Shown here: positions 8,881 to 18,274 of the stretch, one piece after another
Layout: every line of letters starts with the position of its first letter
How positions within the stretch are numbered: the first letter of the stretch is position 1
NCBI GenBank assembly: GCA_014885115.2
Contig: WKLE02004127.1
Coordinates: 1-21,357 of the forward strand
Reading direction: 5' to 3'
DNA from: Asterionellopsis glacialis
Lineage: Eukaryota > Bacillariophyta > Plagiogrammaphyceae > Rhaphoneidales > Asterionellopsidaceae
DNA length: 21,357 bases
Notes under the pieces: generated by a model
What the model was told of the DNA's origin: nothing
Seen by the model: only the letters and a program-made list of their open reading frames with translations
Database searches by the model: none
Program-made: the position numbers and the translations under genes

Positions 8881-9636
8881 ATGTTCAGATTAGTACTACT
8901 GTTATCGTGGTGGCTTCTTGAAGTGTCAATAGACAGTTTCGAATTAGGTACCAACTTACTGGTTCAAGATAGAAAAAGGCATTTTCAACGAAAATCGAAA
9001 CTAAGATCCGGATGCTTAGCAGCAACAACACCTCCTGAAAATAGTGACGAGAAGGATGAAAGTGAAACGAAAGAAAAACCAATGTCACCACTTGCTATGG
9101 CTGCTGCTGATTGGTTGGAAGAAGAGGAAGATGAATTAGCTACTTATTGGGACAGGTTTGAAGATGCAAAGCGTGGTGACCGAAATAAGAGTGAATCAAC
9201 GTCGTCTGAATCTTTAGATCAAGTTAGTAGTACTTCTTCTACTGTTTCTACTGAAGAATTGTTAGATCGGTATTATGAAGGTCAGGGCATTGACAAACGT
9301 ATGGAAAAAAAATTCAAATCTATCATAGAGGAAGCTATTGAATCCGCAACGAAGGCATCATCTGCGTCTCAAGCTGTCCGTATTTTGGAAGATGTATCAC
9401 AATATTTTCAGTACAATACCAAGACAGGAGGAAATGCATGGCTCGAATTGGCTCAAGCTTACGATGCAAACGAAGAATCCGAAAAAGCGCGTGAAATTTA
9501 TACCAAATTATTGTCGAATCCACAAATTAATATTAGAAGGAGAGCAAAGGAATTACTTTTATCAAATTCATCACATTCTAGACGTCAGTATGGAAAGAAT
9601 AATTTCTGGAATTTTTTTGATGATTGGCGATCTTAG
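8881..9636 (+). CDS. Signal-peptide protein with TPR-like C-terminus, probably plastid-targeted
   Basis: The protein is 251 residues from the ATG at 8881. The N-terminus MFRLVLLLSWWLLEVSIDS is a clear signal peptide. It is followed by FELG and a basic, Ser/Lys/Arg-rich stretch (to about residue 45). A Phe at the predicted +1 position after a signal peptide is the known mark of plastid precursors in diatoms, though the fit to the ASAF motif is loose. The middle is acidic and Ser-rich (about 50-135, with PLAMAAADWLEEEEDELATYW), and the C-terminal third (about 150-235) is helical with one recognisable tetratricopeptide-like hairpin: AWLELAQAYDANEESEKARE then IYTKLLSNPQINIRRRAKEL. The end is FWNFFDDWRS. 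TPR-like proteins usually act as assembly or scaffold factors. No specific function can be given. It lies between the two LRR paralogues without resembling them. Confidence 0.8.
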   Translation: MFRLVLLLSWWLLEVSIDSFELGTNLLVQDRKRHFQRKSKLRSGCLAATTPPENSDEKDESETKEKPMSPLAMAAADWLEEEEDELATYWDRFEDAKRGDRNKSESTSSESLDQVSSTSSTVSTEELLDRYYEGQGIDKRMEKKFKSIIEEAIESATKASSASQAVRILEDVSQYFQYNTKTGGNAWLELAQAYDANEESEKAREIYTKLLSNPQINIRRRAKELLLSNSSHSRRQYGKNNFWNFFDDWRS

Positions 9637-11036
9637 AGAGAGAAAACATGTTGAAACAAAATAAATAAATCTAGAGGTGAATATTCTCTCCCTTATCATT
9701 TTTTGTGGAAAATGTAAAAGAGCATCAAACGAGAGGAACCTGTAGAATTTAAAAACGTTGTTATGGGAGAGATAAAATGATTATGGTTTTGAGATAATCC
9801 AGTGGCTGCTATTACAATATGTTCTGCAGTTTATAGATTTAGACAATTGCGAACAAAATACGCAACAGTGGTGATACTTCTTATGTTTCGTTTAATTACC
9901 AAAGTACTGCAATACCGTACTCTCTAGAGCGACAGTATTGAGTCAGAATCAGCTTATTCAGATATCAATTGCATACCATTTGGTGTGTCTTCTGAAGAAA
10001 AACAATCAAAGAAGTGTGCTTCGTTTCGTTTTCTTTCGCATACTCCAGTGTTTTTAGTTTCGTTGACTTTATGTTCTATCTCGCTATTTGGTCCGCCCCC
10101 AACACATTTGAAAATCGTGTACACTGCACTCAAATTCATAAGGAAAATTGAATAAAATCATAGACCTTTCACATACATATAACTAACGGTAAGCTGGTTA
10201 TTTGTTCCGTCCCTTTCGGCAGGTAGGGAGCATTTGTTATCTGCAATCGGTGTATTGAATCCTTCTGGAATATTCTATCGTGTAAGTTTTGTGCGTATCA
10301 TATTATTTGTGGTCCATCAAAAACCCAACGCCTCTGGCAACTTCTAGCTCATGGTTTGCGAGTTCCAGGTACCGGGTAGGACCCTATCTACTGAAGGACT
10401 AACTAAAATCAATCTGTCCCCAATAATACAGGCACAGTAGTCAGTAGTGCAGCCATGCACACATAATGTCTTAAAGTTTATTGGCCAATCAGAGCCAAGA
10501 AATATTTGCACGAAATTTTCAAATATCTGATCTACTGTATTACCAATAGACTGAATGCACTAACATATATAATATAAATTTCCACGACCTCCCTCCAATA
10601 TTCCCTATTACATAGGTAAAGTCCGCTCATCATGGACTCTCGCTCAATCTCAAAAATTGATTCGTCTTTGTCGTAAGCAACAGTAGTAACAATGGTCAGG
10701 TTTAATAATTTGGAGGGTTTTGGTCGTACATACAATACAAGAATGTACAGCACTCTTACACGTAGGGCCTTTACTTAGTACACACGTAGGAATGTTTACT
10801 GTCTGTCCAAAATATGAAAGTGAAGCGCCAGTTCAGAAAGTCATGGATGGGATACACGGTAGAGAGGATATTTGCCAAGGAAAGTCGGTAAAAGAACCCG
10901 AGATTTTCAATATTGCCAAGAACGAGACATCGCTGTGCATTATTGATGCCAAGTAATGGGACTAAACCAATTAATCTTGCCGTTACGTTAAAATTCAAAG
11001 CTCTTGACTAGTAGAGAGAGATACACACCAAATAGC
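9637..11036. other. Intergenic, 1.4 kb, upstream of intronless LRR gene
   Basis: No convincing gene. An AATAAA-like run (aaaataaataaat) at about 9657-9669 may end the TPR-like transcript. A perfect ATTGGCCAAT palindrome at 10480-10489, which contains a CCAAT box on both strands, lies about 550 bases upstream of the LRR gene. A CCAGGTACCGGG site of the repeat family is at about 10365-10376. Short frames (9954-10139 minus, 10720-10956 plus) show no domain and no splice support. Confidence 0.4.
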
Positions 11037-13118
11037 ATGGCGCTTAGTCCGAAGGAGATTATCTTGACATTTGTTCAGGGTGTTGAGGGGAAATTTTGGG
11101 CTGCGGAACGCAATGGATGGGATAAATCATCAGATATACCTCTTTGTAGTTGGGATGGAATTACATGCGATGATGGTTTGGTAAACGTTGCTGAAATTGA
11201 TTTATCCGCATCAAATTTCCTTGGGACAATACCTACTGAAATTGGATTGTTAACATCATTAATATCGTTAAATCTCGGTAGAAACATTTTATGGGGTCAA
11301 CTACCAACAGAAGTTACAGCACTACCAAATTTGTCAAAACTTCTTGTAGATGGAAATAAACTAACTGGTTCTGTACCACATCTCCAATCATCGTCTATTG
11401 TAGAACTGGATTTAGGATTTAATGAATTGGGAGGGTCGTTGCCTGCAAATTTTGGAGAAAAAAGTACAGAGCTAAAAACATTGGAACTACGTCACAATCG
11501 TCTTACAGGCTCAATCCCCGTGTCTGTGTCTACGAAAATGACCAATCTTGAATTTTTATCCTTGTCAGAAAATTCCTTGAGTGGGATATTACCAAGTTTG
11601 GAGAATTCTATAAAACTTGAACGCATATACTTTGATGAAAATAAGTTCGTTGGACCTATTCCAAATATTTGGACTACGAAATTGCAAAACCTTGAGGAAG
11701 CATGGTTAGACGGCAATATGCTCTCTGGAACGATACCTGAAAGTTTGGCACAAATGACAGGACTTGATGTTATCTATATCAGTGGTAACAAAATGACCGG
11801 TACTGTGCCAAAGGTTGTATGCGAAGCACAGTTTAATGAGGATTTCTTTTTTACCTCGAAGAACAGCGGTATTGATATTGATGAAGATCAAAAGAATTAT
11901 TGTGATGCAGTTTCGTGTCCAAGGGGTGAGACATTTATGGATGAAAGCTTTCCATGTTTTCAATGCCCAACAACAGTGTCAAATCCATACATTGGTCAAA
12001 GTGGTGCATGTGCAGATTGGACTGAGTATCGAGTTATTAATGTAATGCTACGTTCAATACAGAGTGGTCATGCTGGTGATCCCGCCATGGGACATGGTAG
12101 AGGTAGTAGCAGTGGCTCTTCTAACAAATCGGCATGCGACTTTAATGGTGTGACCTGCAATGACCAGGGGAAAGTAATTCGAATCAGTTTTAGTGATAAG
12201 GGGCTCAGAGGCACTATACCCGATGAACTTGGTTTCTTTGAATCTTTAGAAGAATTGGATCTGTCTGATAACTATTTTACGGGTCATTTGCCATCTGGAT
12301 TACGATTTTCTCCTTTGAAGAAAATGGATATTTCAGGTAATGAAATTCGAGGTATTGTCCCTCCACTACTTTGTCAAAAGGAAGGTCTTAATGAAAATGG
12401 CAAGAATGGTCGTACTCTTCGCTGTGACTTGATAGCTTGTCCTGTAGGTACCTACAGTGAAACGGGCCATGGAAACTGCAAAGCTTGTGATAGTGATAGT
12501 GGCGGTGCACCATACTTGGCTAGTAAAAGTTGTTCTCCAATACGAGGAAAGAGTTCAAGTGATGATTCATCAGTGGTTGATTTATCATTCATTTTCATTT
12601 GGGTGTTTGCGATAGCTGCAGTCTCTAGTGTTTTCTACCTAAAGAAATGTATTAGACCAAGGCGCCAACTGGATAGTGAAGATATAAATTTTGAGGAGGA
12701 GGAGTTCATTGTTCCTAGCGCAGAGGCAGAAGCAAGCTTGCCACACCCCGAGGAACAAAAGACTTACAAGAGTAGCTCTCTCGCACTACCAAGTTGGGCA
12801 CGCCGCAGAATCGAATCAATTCGTACATCAATTTTGGGTAATGATGTACAACCCGGGGAAATCGATGATGAAGGATGGAGTAATCGTCGTGGTATGACGC
12901 TTGAAGATGAAGAAGATGAACATCAAGACAGAACCACAGAACGGCTGGTGCAGACTAAAAGAAGTGAAGATAGTGTTGGAGTTTGGGAATATCCAGATCC
13001 ATTGGAAACTGAATTATACAATGAAGACAATACTCCTACTGATGGATTATTCGACAACTGTGACAGATCGTGGGAAAGTTCTGACAAGGAAGAATTTTTA
13101 GATGTTGCAATGACATGA
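11037..13118 (+). CDS. LRR receptor-like membrane protein, intronless paralogue, no kinase
   Basis: A single frame of 693 residues from the ATG at 11037. The frame extends upstream only to a TTG at 11004, and an in-frame stop lies at 10989-10991. Domains: N-cap CSWDGITC at 37-44; LRR block 1 at about 50-262; cysteine island 1 (C289, C294, C307, C310, C325); a Gly/Ser-rich stretch at 354-363; N-cap 2 with CDFNGVTC at 367-374; LRR block 2 at about 378-445; cysteine island 2 (C463, C468, C481, C484, C499; CPVGTYSETG resembles GCC2/GCC3-type cysteine modules); a transmembrane helix at about 514-534; and a longer acidic tail of about 155 residues ending KEEFLDVAMT. It aligns end to end with the protein at 5802-8328, including all five intron sites, which are here uninterrupted. 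In its second N-cap the usual GDxWTN pattern is lost. No signal peptide is visible. Likely a surface recognition protein that signals through partners bound by the tail. Confidence 0.92.
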   Translation: MALSPKEIILTFVQGVEGKFWAAERNGWDKSSDIPLCSWDGITCDDGLVNVAEIDLSASNFLGTIPTEIGLLTSLISLNLGRNILWGQLPTEVTALPNLSKLLVDGNKLTGSVPHLQSSSIVELDLGFNELGGSLPANFGEKSTELKTLELRHNRLTGSIPVSVSTKMTNLEFLSLSENSLSGILPSLENSIKLERIYFDENKFVGPIPNIWTTKLQNLEEAWLDGNMLSGTIPESLAQMTGLDVIYISGNKMTGTVPKVVCEAQFNEDFFFTSKNSGIDIDEDQKNYCDAVSCPRGETFMDESFPCFQCPTTVSNPYIGQSGACADWTEYRVINVMLRSIQSGHAGDPAMGHGRGSSSGSSNKSACDFNGVTCNDQGKVIRISFSDKGLRGTIPDELGFFESLEELDLSDNYFTGHLPSGLRFSPLKKMDISGNEIRGIVPPLLCQKEGLNENGKNGRTLRCDLIACPVGTYSETGHGNCKACDSDSGGAPYLASKSCSPIRGKSSSDDSSVVDLSFIFIWVFAIAAVSSVFYLKKCIRPRRQLDSEDINFEEEEFIVPSAEAEASLPHPEEQKTYKSSSLALPSWARRRIESIRTSILGNDVQPGEIDDEGWSNRRGMTLEDEEDEHQDRTTERLVQTKRSEDSVGVWEYPDPLETELYNEDNTPTDGLFDNCDRSWESSDKEEFLDVAMT

Positions 13119-13460
13119 TGTTTTTAAGATTTTCACTTCTTGTAACTACCGATATTTTTACTAAATTTGATGTCGACTCTCTCTAGAGAGTAGTTTCAAA
13201 GTTGGCGATACTCCTCAGCGTTTTCTATTCTGACGCGTGTGCTTCTCGATGCGTGCTCACTCCTCTTAAACTTTGCAGGGAATAAGATCTAGTAGTTGGC
13301 AAAGGAGAGAATTTTTCAACACAGCCAAGATGAGATCAGCAAGATACGCGATTTGCTAAAAAAAATCTTTTCTCTGAAATTGCCTGAGCGTTCTGTCTAA
13401 AATCGAACAGTCTAGAACCACAAGGTGACTCCCACAACAAGCTAAGATAGAACGAAAGCA
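13119..13460. other. Short intergenic region
   Basis: This 342-base stretch between the LRR paralogue and the flavoprotein gene contains the perfect 12-base palindrome CTCTCTAGAGAG at 13179-13190, 61 bases after the LRR stop codon. No coding frame or RNA gene is seen. Confidence 0.5.
13179..13190. repeat. 12-bp palindrome CTCTCTAGAGAG
   Basis: A perfect palindrome in the probable 3' UTR of the LRR gene. Related CTCTAGAG-like strings recur in other intergenic stretches (about 9921 and 15415-15475). Its role is unknown. Confidence 0.5.
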
Positions 13461-15123
13461 ATGAGACAATTGTTGGTAAGACCTCACACACTTTTCCTCT
13501 TGCTTACAAGATTTTCATTCCCAGGAGCATTCCAATACAGTACGAGTCCATTATCAAGACAAAAACAACAACAACATAATTCAAAAGCCTGTATTACTGC
13601 TGCTGCCATGTCATCGTCACCATCGCCGTCGTCTGTATCGTGGGATCCCACCAATCCTCAACACATCAAAGAAGCTCGTGAACTTGATGTTTGGCCATTA
13701 GATGATGCAAATGTAGTACTTTTGAACGAAGTACATCCACGTGAATATGTCAAGTCGAATGACCCTCACGAGGTTTATGATTTAATTGCAATTGGTGCTG
13801 GAGCAGGTGGATTGGTTTCTTCGAAACAAACTGCCAGAAGAGGAGGTAAAAGTGCTATGATTAGTGAACATTTGGCTGGTGGGGATTGTTTGAATGTGGG
13901 CTGTGTCCCCAGTAAGGCACTGATTCGTTCCGCTAGAGCTGTAGCAGAGGTACGTCGTGCATCTCAACTCGGAGTAAAGGGTATTCCTGATGGAGGGATA
14001 TCTGTTGACTTTGGTGCAATCATGAAACGTATGCGTTTATTGCGGTCTAAAATTTCACCTGCAGATGGGCATGATGGAACATCTGGTACTGGAGCACATG
14101 TATACCAAGGGCGGGGAAGGTTCACAGGCCCCAATACGATTGAAGTGAATGGTCAAACTCTTCAATTTCGGAAGGCTGCGATTGCGACGGGCGGAAGACC
14201 TGCCATTCCTGATGTACCCGGTTTAAAGGAAGCACCTTACACAACAAATGAAATACTTTTCAACATGGAGACCTTACCTCCTCGTATGGTAATTCTTGGG
14301 GCAGGAGTTATTGCCTTAGAGATGGCTCAGACCTTTGCTACTTTTGGATCAAAGGTAACCGTAATCCAACGTTCTGAACGACTTTTTGCCTCGAAGGGCG
14401 GTGATCGTGAGGCAGCAGAACTTCTTCAAAAAGTATTAGAAGAAGACGGTGTCACATTTTTGACCGGAAAAACTAAAAATGTAGAAACTCTTCGTGAACG
14501 AGATGATGATGACGCTCAAGAACATCCATTGATGAAAGTCACTGTAGCTGGTACGGATGGGGATGTAGATGTCGAATGCGAATGTCTACTGGTTGCAACA
14601 GGCCGTTTAGCCAATGTCGAAGATCTTGGATTAGAAANNTGGTGATGCTGTTGCTGGAGTTCCTCGTCTTACCCATATGAGTGGAGAGATGGCCAAACAG
14701 GTTGTTCAGAATGCCTTGTTCAATGATAATTGGACATTATCAAGCTTTGTTGTTCCAGCAGTCATGTATACTGAACCAGAATATGCTACTGTGGGGTTAG
14801 CTTCTGAAGATGCTGCCACAAAAGCTGGCGTTAAGGTTGATGTTTACAGAGGTGGTTTAGAACACAATGATCGAGCTATCCTTGAAAGTGCTAATCGTGG
14901 TTTCGCCAAAATCATTTGCAAGGAAGGCACTGATGAAATAGTGGGTGCAACAATTGTTGCAGACCGAGCTGGTGAGATCATCAATGAGGTAACTTTAGCT
15001 ATGAAACATGGCATTGGATTGAGAGGAATTGGACGTAACATCCATTCCTACCCTACCACTGGCGAAGCTGTCATGATGGCTGGTCTGCAATTCATTAACT
15101 CGCGCTGGGAGCGGTTGGACTGA
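13461..15123 (+). CDS. Mercuric-reductase-like FAD pyridine nucleotide-disulfide oxidoreductase, split by assembly gap
   Basis: The 5' part (13461-14637) codes for 392 residues and the 3' part (14641-15123) for 160. Two Ns at 14638-14639 stand for missing sequence, and the frame shifts by one across them. Features: a signal peptide and PGAF|QYSTSP, an ASAF-like plastid-targeting start (residues 1-35); FAD-binding GAGAGG at 112-117; redox-active disulfide GGDCLNVGCVPSK with C143 and C148; IATGGRP at 241-247; NAD(P)-binding GAGVIALE at 280-287; VATGR at 378-382; after the gap GDAVAGVPRLTH, and near the C-terminus IHSYPTTGE, whose His is the likely base of the dimer active site. The family passes electrons from NAD(P)H through FAD to a disulfide. 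The extra N- and C-terminal cysteines of true MerA are absent, so mercury reduction is not implied. The missing piece should link the GLE to GDA parts, roughly 20-30 codons by family comparison. Plastid location is an inference. Confidence 0.88.
14638..14639. other. Assembly gap (NN) inside a coding region
   Basis: Two undetermined bases interrupt the flavoprotein gene just after '...VEDLGLE'. The following bases read GDAVAG in the +1 frame. Related enzymes have a further stretch here that leads to the FAD-binding AVGD motif, so real sequence longer than two bases is missing. Confidence 0.9.
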
Positions 15124-15862
15124 CCCTTGATGTGAAAATAGTACAAAAGAACTCCTGTTTTTTAAAAAACCATCTCAATTATTAAAATAGACAGATACTT
15201 TTACATACATAGCGTACTGCTACTTGAAATGAAACGCACGAAAGTTGAAGAATTCGAAAATGCTTTGTTTGTATAGTGACTACCCGAAGTACGGTAAGCT
15301 TGAGAGTCACTTCTTTGAACCCGGACCAAAAACTTAAATCTATGAAATAACAGACTTGATCGACTGATGAATTTAGGCGCAAATTTTCTTGCAATGAGCG
15401 AGGAAGTCTCTATTTGATATTAAGAGACCTCTACTCTCTGGAGGTAGGTCCTAGAGAGACTGGCTAGAGAGAGAGAGACAAAAAAAAAGTGAAATACTGA
15501 TTATGAATACTGATTATGATCTTGTCTGTCTGACGTCCGCTTCAAGCCACCTTGTTCCCGATCGATAGCCGCTCATCTCTCTCTGCAGACTGTGATGACA
15601 GGATTTTGAGATTTGGAATTTCATTTATCTCATATCTGTTCGAAGGAACACAAGGCCGACAACCAGTGTATTTAGAAGTCGTCGATGCAATGTCCGACAT
15701 AATATGGATTAAGAACTTCATTTGAGACTTGTAACAAATAGATTATACACATATTCATTGAATAAAAAAGACGAACTGACACGTTTGCTTTTATAATTTT
15801 TATTTGAAAAAAGGGAATTCTGTGGATACCTTTGTTTCTTGCGACGACATACAAAAGGAAAA
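15124..15862. other. Intergenic with GA-rich stretch and a short tandem duplication
   Basis: The stretch between the flavoprotein and PRMT7 genes holds a CT/GA-rich part at 15425-15480 (ctctggaggtaggtcctaga, then runs of GAGA) and a 13-base tandem duplication at 15494-15519. Short minus-strand frames (15182-15394, 15672-15884) show no domain. Confidence 0.5.
15494..15519. repeat. Tandem 13-base duplication, two copies
   Basis: ATACTGATTATGA at 15494-15506 is repeated exactly at 15507-15519. It probably arose by replication slippage. Confidence 0.85.
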
Positions 15863-18274
15863 ATGGATAGCATTTCCGAAGCACTTCGAGCAGCGCGTTA
15901 CAATGAGGCTGTCATTATCTCTGTGGCAGACGAAGTATCCAGAAGTGGAGATACTCGTGATGTGATTTTAGTAGCTCAATTGGATGAAGACAATGGTGGT
16001 ATAACATGGAAAGATATTTCAACGTATTCTGGTTCGACTGGCATTCAAGAAAAAGGGATTGTGCGTCATTTACGAACCAAGCGATGGGTCTTACCCATGT
16101 TAAATGATAAACGACGTAATGAATTGTACGATGCGGCTATATTAGCAGCATGTCAGAAAGCTGCATCAATTATTTCTAGTAGTAGCAGTAGTGAAAAAAG
16201 TGGAAACGATGGAATAATGACAACAACGCCAACAACTGGACAACCCATATTCCATGTACTAGATATTGGATCCGGAACAGGATTGTTGGGGATGTTAGCT
16301 GCCAAATATTCCTATGCTGCCTTACATGAGAAGGACCCCACTGGTCAAGCTTCTCGATTTTTACATGTAACCTCCATTGAAATGGCATCAGCAATGGCGC
16401 AATTGGCGCGATTAAACGTTGAGGCGAATCACTTACACCCACCCATTCAAGTGGTAGAAGGACATTCGTGCGAGAAATATCTGAAGCATAAGGCTATATT
16501 GTGTACAAGTGAATTGTTAGAAAGTGGATTGCTTGGAGAAGGATTACTCCCAGCTCTTCGTGATGCATGGGAACGACACTTGCATCCGAATGCAGTGATG
16601 GTACCTCAAAGAGCTCGTGTTTATGCTCAGATTTTGGAGGGGCAACATGCTATTGGAGGATTTCGAGGACCCAAGGTGTTGAATGGTAATTTACGCCTTT
16701 CACCATCCGGAGTTGATAACGATGAATGTATAGCTGGTACAGAAGGAGTTCTTGTACCTGTACACGCAGGGGCACTCTTACGGCATACAGCGTCCCATAA
16801 GGACAAAAGTGATACATATTCTGTTCGTGAGTTAAGCGCACCAACAATGGTATTAGATTTTGATTTTCACAAGGATAAAATACCTGGGTCAGAAGGTCGG
16901 AGTCGAACGACATCAATCATACCAACAGCGTCAGGAACAGCTCATGGGGTGTTATTCTGGTGGGAACTAGACTTATGGGATGGTCTGACATATTCAACAC
17001 AAGAAGGTAAAGAACCGTGGCAAGATCATTGGCAACAATGTTTGTTTGTCTTCCCTAATTCACATGAAGACTGCAAAAAGATTGTGAAAGACAAGACCCT
17101 CGATTTGGTATCTTCTCATAATGACTTTCAGATTAGTTTTGACATTCAACAACCTGAAATAAATCATAACGAACCAGCGATGAAAAGGCCTCGGTCAAAT
17201 CCATCAATAGAACAAAAGCCGATCTCCGCAGAAAGAACGATGCAATTAAATGACGAAAGCCGAACTGCACTGTTACAGGAAGCAATTGATACGGTTCTCT
17301 ACATCAAAGGGAAGGATGCACCGGTACTCGACTTGTCAGATTTTTCATTGTGTGCAATTATGGCTGCTGTTTCTGGTGCAACGCAGGTGACTTCCTTAGA
17401 AAGTAGTTCCGGTGGTGTGCCTCTCTTGGCAGCCAAAGTTGCGCAAATAGGGAATGGTCTGCCCCGAAAGGGTGAATGTACTAAAGCGGACTTTCAAATA
17501 TTACAGGCCCATCCTGAAAAGTTTATTGTTGAATATGCCGTGGGGGGTTCTCCACCGGTGATTGTTGTTGCTGAACCATATTATGAAATACTCGAAGGTT
17601 GGCACCTGCAGGAAGCACTCAATTATTACTATGCTGTGAAGGCATTGAAAGAACGGCGTGTCATATCAAAGACAGCTTTATCTGTGCCAGCATATGCTGC
17701 AGTCATGGGATGTGCTATCAAATTTGATTCCTTTGCCAGTGCGTACAAGGCATGCGGAGATGAGCATGGGAGTACACGAGTGCGTGGATTTTGTCATAAA
17801 ATTCTCAATGAATATGCGGATCGGTACCATACTTTTGACGTCTCACTACCCATGTGGCAATACGAATATAAACCAATGACAGAACCCTTTGAATTGGCCA
17901 GGATTAATTACGAGGATTCATGTTCGATAGAAAACAACGGTACATCATCAAGTGCGCCATTTCAGATATCCGGAACATGCCATGGAATAATGTGCTGGAT
18001 TGAATATGGGTTACGTGTTGGCACAGGCAAAATTGGTGTGGAAAATTACGGTTTCAAAATATTGTCCACAAATACAAGGTCATACCGTCAAATCGTGAGG
18101 AAGTTGCAAGACCCTGCTCTCATCACGGATGATGATATTGGTAAAGCAACTTTAAGTTGCACTACAACCCTTGGAGGTTTAGGTGGGGATGATGACCATA
18201 ATTTTGAACTAAAGGTAAACAAGAGTACTTCTTCAAGCACAGACCACTTAAAATCAACCAAAGACATAAAATAA
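15863..18274 (+). CDS. PRMT7: PRMT7-type protein arginine methyltransferase (two methyltransferase lobes)
   Basis: A single frame of 803 residues from the ATG at 15863; the frame extends further up only via a TTG. Lobe 1: RWVLPMLNDKRRNELYDAAI at 74-93; motif I VLDIGSGTGLLGM at 132-144; IEMASAM at 172-178; double-E loop SELLESGLLGEG at 216-227 with E217 and E226; the barrel domain from about 245 (VPQRARVYAQILEG); and GTAHGVLFWWELDLW at 358-372. A basic KRPRS at 441-445 in the linker may be a nuclear import signal. Lobe 2 (about 468-745): the motif I position reads VLDLSDFSL at 488-496 without the glycines needed for S-adenosylmethionine, then AEPYYEILEGWHLQEALNYY at 570-589 and GTCHGIMCWIEYGL at 704-717. 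Two tandem lobes with a degenerate second one are typical of PRMT7, which monomethylates arginines in histones, Sm proteins and others. A Ser/Thr-rich insert (104-126) precedes motif I. No intron. Confidence 0.93.
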   Translation: MDSISEALRAARYNEAVIISVADEVSRSGDTRDVILVAQLDEDNGGITWKDISTYSGSTGIQEKGIVRHLRTKRWVLPMLNDKRRNELYDAAILAACQKAASIISSSSSSEKSGNDGIMTTTPTTGQPIFHVLDIGSGTGLLGMLAAKYSYAALHEKDPTGQASRFLHVTSIEMASAMAQLARLNVEANHLHPPIQVVEGHSCEKYLKHKAILCTSELLESGLLGEGLLPALRDAWERHLHPNAVMVPQRARVYAQILEGQHAIGGFRGPKVLNGNLRLSPSGVDNDECIAGTEGVLVPVHAGALLRHTASHKDKSDTYSVRELSAPTMVLDFDFHKDKIPGSEGRSRTTSIIPTASGTAHGVLFWWELDLWDGLTYSTQEGKEPWQDHWQQCLFVFPNSHEDCKKIVKDKTLDLVSSHNDFQISFDIQQPEINHNEPAMKRPRSNPSIEQKPISAERTMQLNDESRTALLQEAIDTVLYIKGKDAPVLDLSDFSLCAIMAAVSGATQVTSLESSSGGVPLLAAKVAQIGNGLPRKGECTKADFQILQAHPEKFIVEYAVGGSPPVIVVAEPYYEILEGWHLQEALNYYYAVKALKERRVISKTALSVPAYAAVMGCAIKFDSFASAYKACGDEHGSTRVRGFCHKILNEYADRYHTFDVSLPMWQYEYKPMTEPFELARINYEDSCSIENNGTSSSAPFQISGTCHGIMCWIEYGLRVGTGKIGVENYGFKILSTNTRSYRQIVRKLQDPALITDDDIGKATLSCTTTLGGLGGDDDHNFELKVNKSTSSSTDHLKSTKDIK

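Noticed and set aside
9954..10139. Minus-strand frame of 61 codons in the intergenic region before the intronless LRR gene
   Set aside because: It is short, has no domain, no splice partner and no family resemblance.
13461..15123. Flavoprotein as a frameshifted pseudogene
   Set aside because: The only break is at the two Ns, and all catalytic motifs on both sides are intact, so an assembly gap explains it better.
13461..15123. True mercuric reductase (MerA)
   Set aside because: The heavy-metal N-domain and the C-terminal cysteine pair of MerA are absent. Only the general oxidoreductase motifs are present.
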